Source: a virus. Taken from it: 30,023 bases of DNA. The notes under the pieces are model-generated. The model was not told the DNA's origin, ran no database searches, and was given only the letters and a program-made list of their open reading frames with translations. Below are positions 28,568 to 30,023 of the stretch, in pieces. The stretch lies in IMG/VR virus record IMGVR_UViG_3300035228_000827, positions 1 through 30,023 of that record. One strand, given 5' to 3'. The stretch's first letter is position 1; every line of letters begins with the position of its first letter. Made by a program: the position numbers and the translations under genes.

Positions 28568-29449
28568 ATGACCCAAACACACATTGAACACCCTGAAGAT
28601 CTTATCCTTACAGGTGACCTTAGTGTCTTTAATATCCTGTATGATGTAGCAGAAATCTCCATGAAAATGGATGGAATCTCATTAGTTTGGGGCACCAATC
28701 CTGCTAATGATGAGTTCTTTGTGTGTACTAAAGCAGCATTTAATAAGAAGAAGATTCGTCTCTGTTACACACAAGAAGACATTGATATTCACTTTGGTCA
28801 TCAACCAGACTTAGCAAACAGACTATCACTTTGCCTAACTAATCTACCTAGAACCAATAACATTTATTGGGGTGACTTTCTTGGGTTAGGTGGAACTAAT
28901 GTTTTCAAACCTAACACTATTTCATATCTCTTCCCAGAGACTATTGAGTCACTAATTGTGATTGCTCCACATACACAAGTTTATGTTCACAATGAATTGT
29001 ATGATTCTGTTTGTGAACCTTTGCAGGACACATTTACAGACTCTGCTGCTATCAAGTGGGTGCAACCCTCTGTAGATAGGTTATATGCCCCTACAAAGGC
29101 ACCTAATATCAGTCCAGACACAATTGCCTTCCTGAGTAAGAAAGAGGCAGAAACTGCTAAGAAAGAGATAAATGCAGTAATCAAGTCAGGTAGGGATTTA
29201 ACTGATTCTATTCTTACAGATATTCTTGGTTCTCCACAACTTGCTAATCTGTATCAGTTGGTGATTGAAATCAAGGAAGACTTGATTGATAGTTTTATTG
29301 TCAATGATGCTCCTCTAGCATTCATCTTTGATGATGTAGAAATTGATGGTGAGGGTTTCATATTTCATTCTACTGATTATGGAACAGTAAAACTGGTGGA
29401 TCGTCCCTGCTTTGCTTATGCAAACTTTACTACTGGTGCGTTCCAATGA
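28568..29449 (+). CDS. Putative ligase-fold nucleotidyltransferase (KxDG protein)
   Basis: 293 residues. THIEHPEDLIL at the start and ISMKMDGISLVWG (30-42) contain KxDG (K33, D35, G36), motif I of ATP-dependent DNA and RNA ligases and capping enzymes, where the lysine takes the nucleotide. YWGDFLG (100-106) is in the place of motif III. Near the end, DGEGFIFHS (260-268) resembles motif IV and TVKLVDRPCFAYANF (273-287) motif V with K275. I also recall a family of unknown function in T4-like phages that starts TH-x-EH-x-EDL and has K-x-DG and GDL. Motifs IV and V close to the C-terminus mean that no OB-fold follows. An active nucleotidyltransferase is possible; a degenerate one is the alternative. 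Confidence 0.6.
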   Translation: MTQTHIEHPEDLILTGDLSVFNILYDVAEISMKMDGISLVWGTNPANDEFFVCTKAAFNKKKIRLCYTQEDIDIHFGHQPDLANRLSLCLTNLPRTNNIYWGDFLGLGGTNVFKPNTISYLFPETIESLIVIAPHTQVYVHNELYDSVCEPLQDTFTDSAAIKWVQPSVDRLYAPTKAPNISPDTIAFLSKKEAETAKKEINAVIKSGRDLTDSILTDILGSPQLANLYQLVIEIKEDLIDSFIVNDAPLAFIFDDVEIDGEGFIFHSTDYGTVKLVDRPCFAYANFTTGAFQ

Positions 29450-29491
29450 TAAGTTCTCATCACAAATCTTTTCATTAAATACTGAATTATT

Positions 29492-29695
29492 ATGACTATT
29501 ACACAACGAGCATACGACAAAATTGGTGACCTTATTGAACAAGAGGAGGCACGAATTAAAGAGGAATTGAGTGACAAACCTGAATGGGTTGCACAAGAGA
29601 TTGTCAACGAATTGTGTGATGCATATGATATATTATATGATGCCTTGCATAAAGTGGGTATATTTGATATAGAAGATGAAGAGGGGAATGATTGA
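29492..29695 (+). CDS. Small hypothetical protein
   Basis: 67 residues, very acidic and helical: AYDKIGDLIEQEEARIKEEL, then EWVAQEIVNELCDAYDILY and an ending of Asp and Glu. No known family. It follows the ligase-like gene by 42 bases with no early element between them and may share its transcript. Confidence 0.6.
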   Translation: MTITQRAYDKIGDLIEQEEARIKEELSDKPEWVAQEIVNELCDAYDILYDALHKVGIFDIEDEEGND

Positions 29696-29696
29696 T

Positions 29697-29897
29697 ATGA
29701 ACTACACTAAAGAACAACTAATTGATGCAATTGTTCATGAGTGGGATTATCTTTGTCATGATGATTATGACCCTGAAGATCAAACACCTGAAGAATATCG
29801 TAAGGATCTAGAGAAACTTACTGTGAAAGAATTGATTGAGGAAACATCAACTGGTGAGTATTATACTCTTGATGAGTTTATGGATAATCATGGGTAA
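29697..29897 (+). CDS. Small acidic hypothetical protein
   Basis: 66 residues from the ATG at 29697; in-frame ATGs at 29688 and 29676 are alternatives, and GAGGGG at 29681 favours a start at 29697. MNYTKEQLIDAIVHEWDYLC, then EEYRKDLEKLTVKELIEETS and YYTLDEFMDNHG. Strongly acidic, all helical, as often seen in small phage proteins that bind host factors or mimic DNA, although nothing direct supports that here. Confidence 0.6.
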   Translation: MNYTKEQLIDAIVHEWDYLCHDDYDPEDQTPEEYRKDLEKLTVKELIEETSTGEYYTLDEFMDNHG

Positions 29898-29902
29898 TTA
29901 AA

Positions 29903-29931
29903 GTTAGTAACCTTCAAATGTCTTCTATAGT
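29903..29931 (+). promoter_or_regulatory. Early promoter element, copy 8
   Basis: GTTAGT, 17-base spacer with CCTTCAAATGTC, TATAGT, then GTGTAACCACT. The ATG at 29949 lies 17 bases downstream, the same distance as for copy 5. Confidence 0.7.
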
Positions 29932-29948
29932 GTAACCACTGAATAATT

Positions 29949-30023
29949 ATGAACACAGTTGAAATCAACAAGTCCATCATGGAATTGAATTATAGGAAGC
30001 AGAAACTTCAAAATGAAGTTGAT
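29949..30023 (+). CDS. Hypothetical protein, 3' end outside window
   Basis: The first 25 codons are visible (MNTVEINKSIMELNYRKQKL and five more residues) with no stop before the edge. The start is charged and helical. Placement after a clear early element supports the start. Nothing can be said of function. Confidence 0.5.
   Translation, partial: MNTVEINKSIMELNYRKQKLQNEVD

Overview
The window reads as part of the genome of a T4-like cyanomyovirus, a contractile-tailed phage of marine picocyanobacteria such as Synechococcus or Prochlorococcus. The grounds are: every convincing gene lies on the + strand with tiny gaps or ATGA overlaps; there are seven T4-type late promoters (TATAAATA or one-base variants); there is a CP12-like gene, a Calvin-cycle regulator known as a cyanophage auxiliary gene; there are two proteins with a T4-style capsid-targeting N-terminus; and there are many small proteins of the kind seen in marine T4-like phages. 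The assignment comes from reading the sequence, not from a search. No tRNA, rRNA, integrase, IS element or CRISPR array was seen.

Bases 1 to about 17,620 form a late tail-fibre and adhesin region of roughly eight transcription units. It holds a truncated fibre gene with its chaperone; an adaptor-like fibre gene followed by three tandem paralogues, each predicted to be a seven-bladed beta-propeller on a beta-helical stalk; a stalk gene plus glycine-rich adhesin; two 2OG-Fe(II) oxygenases with their own sigma70-like promoter and terminator-like palindrome; a second fibre, tip and chaperone set; a small structural gene; a second copy of the stalk plus glycine-rich adhesin pair; a stray paralogue of an early-type gene; and a last fibre plus chaperone. 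Three tail-assembly-chaperone-like genes mark the ends of units.

Bases 17,620 to 22,070 hold a dense run of small overlapping genes, most unrecognised. They include a mini-zincin (HELYH), a CP12-like protein, and a secreted HEGWH metallopeptidase candidate. Sigma70-like promoters are visible at 18125 and 21841. Bases 22,089 to 23,661 form a late operon for two very basic proteins that start with a T4-type capsid-targeting sequence and are probably packaged inside the head.

From 23,660 to the right edge lies an early-gene region. Genes or small operons are separated by eight copies of an intergenic element, GTTAGT-N17-TATAGT, with a conserved spacer, most likely a family of early promoters. 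It includes a ParB-like protein, a DEAH helicase, a protein with ligase-type nucleotidyltransferase motifs, and several small unknown proteins. The gene at the right edge is cut off.

The late units would build a set of alternative fibres and tips for host recognition. The capsid-targeted proteins would travel in the head. The sigma70-driven and element-driven genes would act in the infected cell before late expression.
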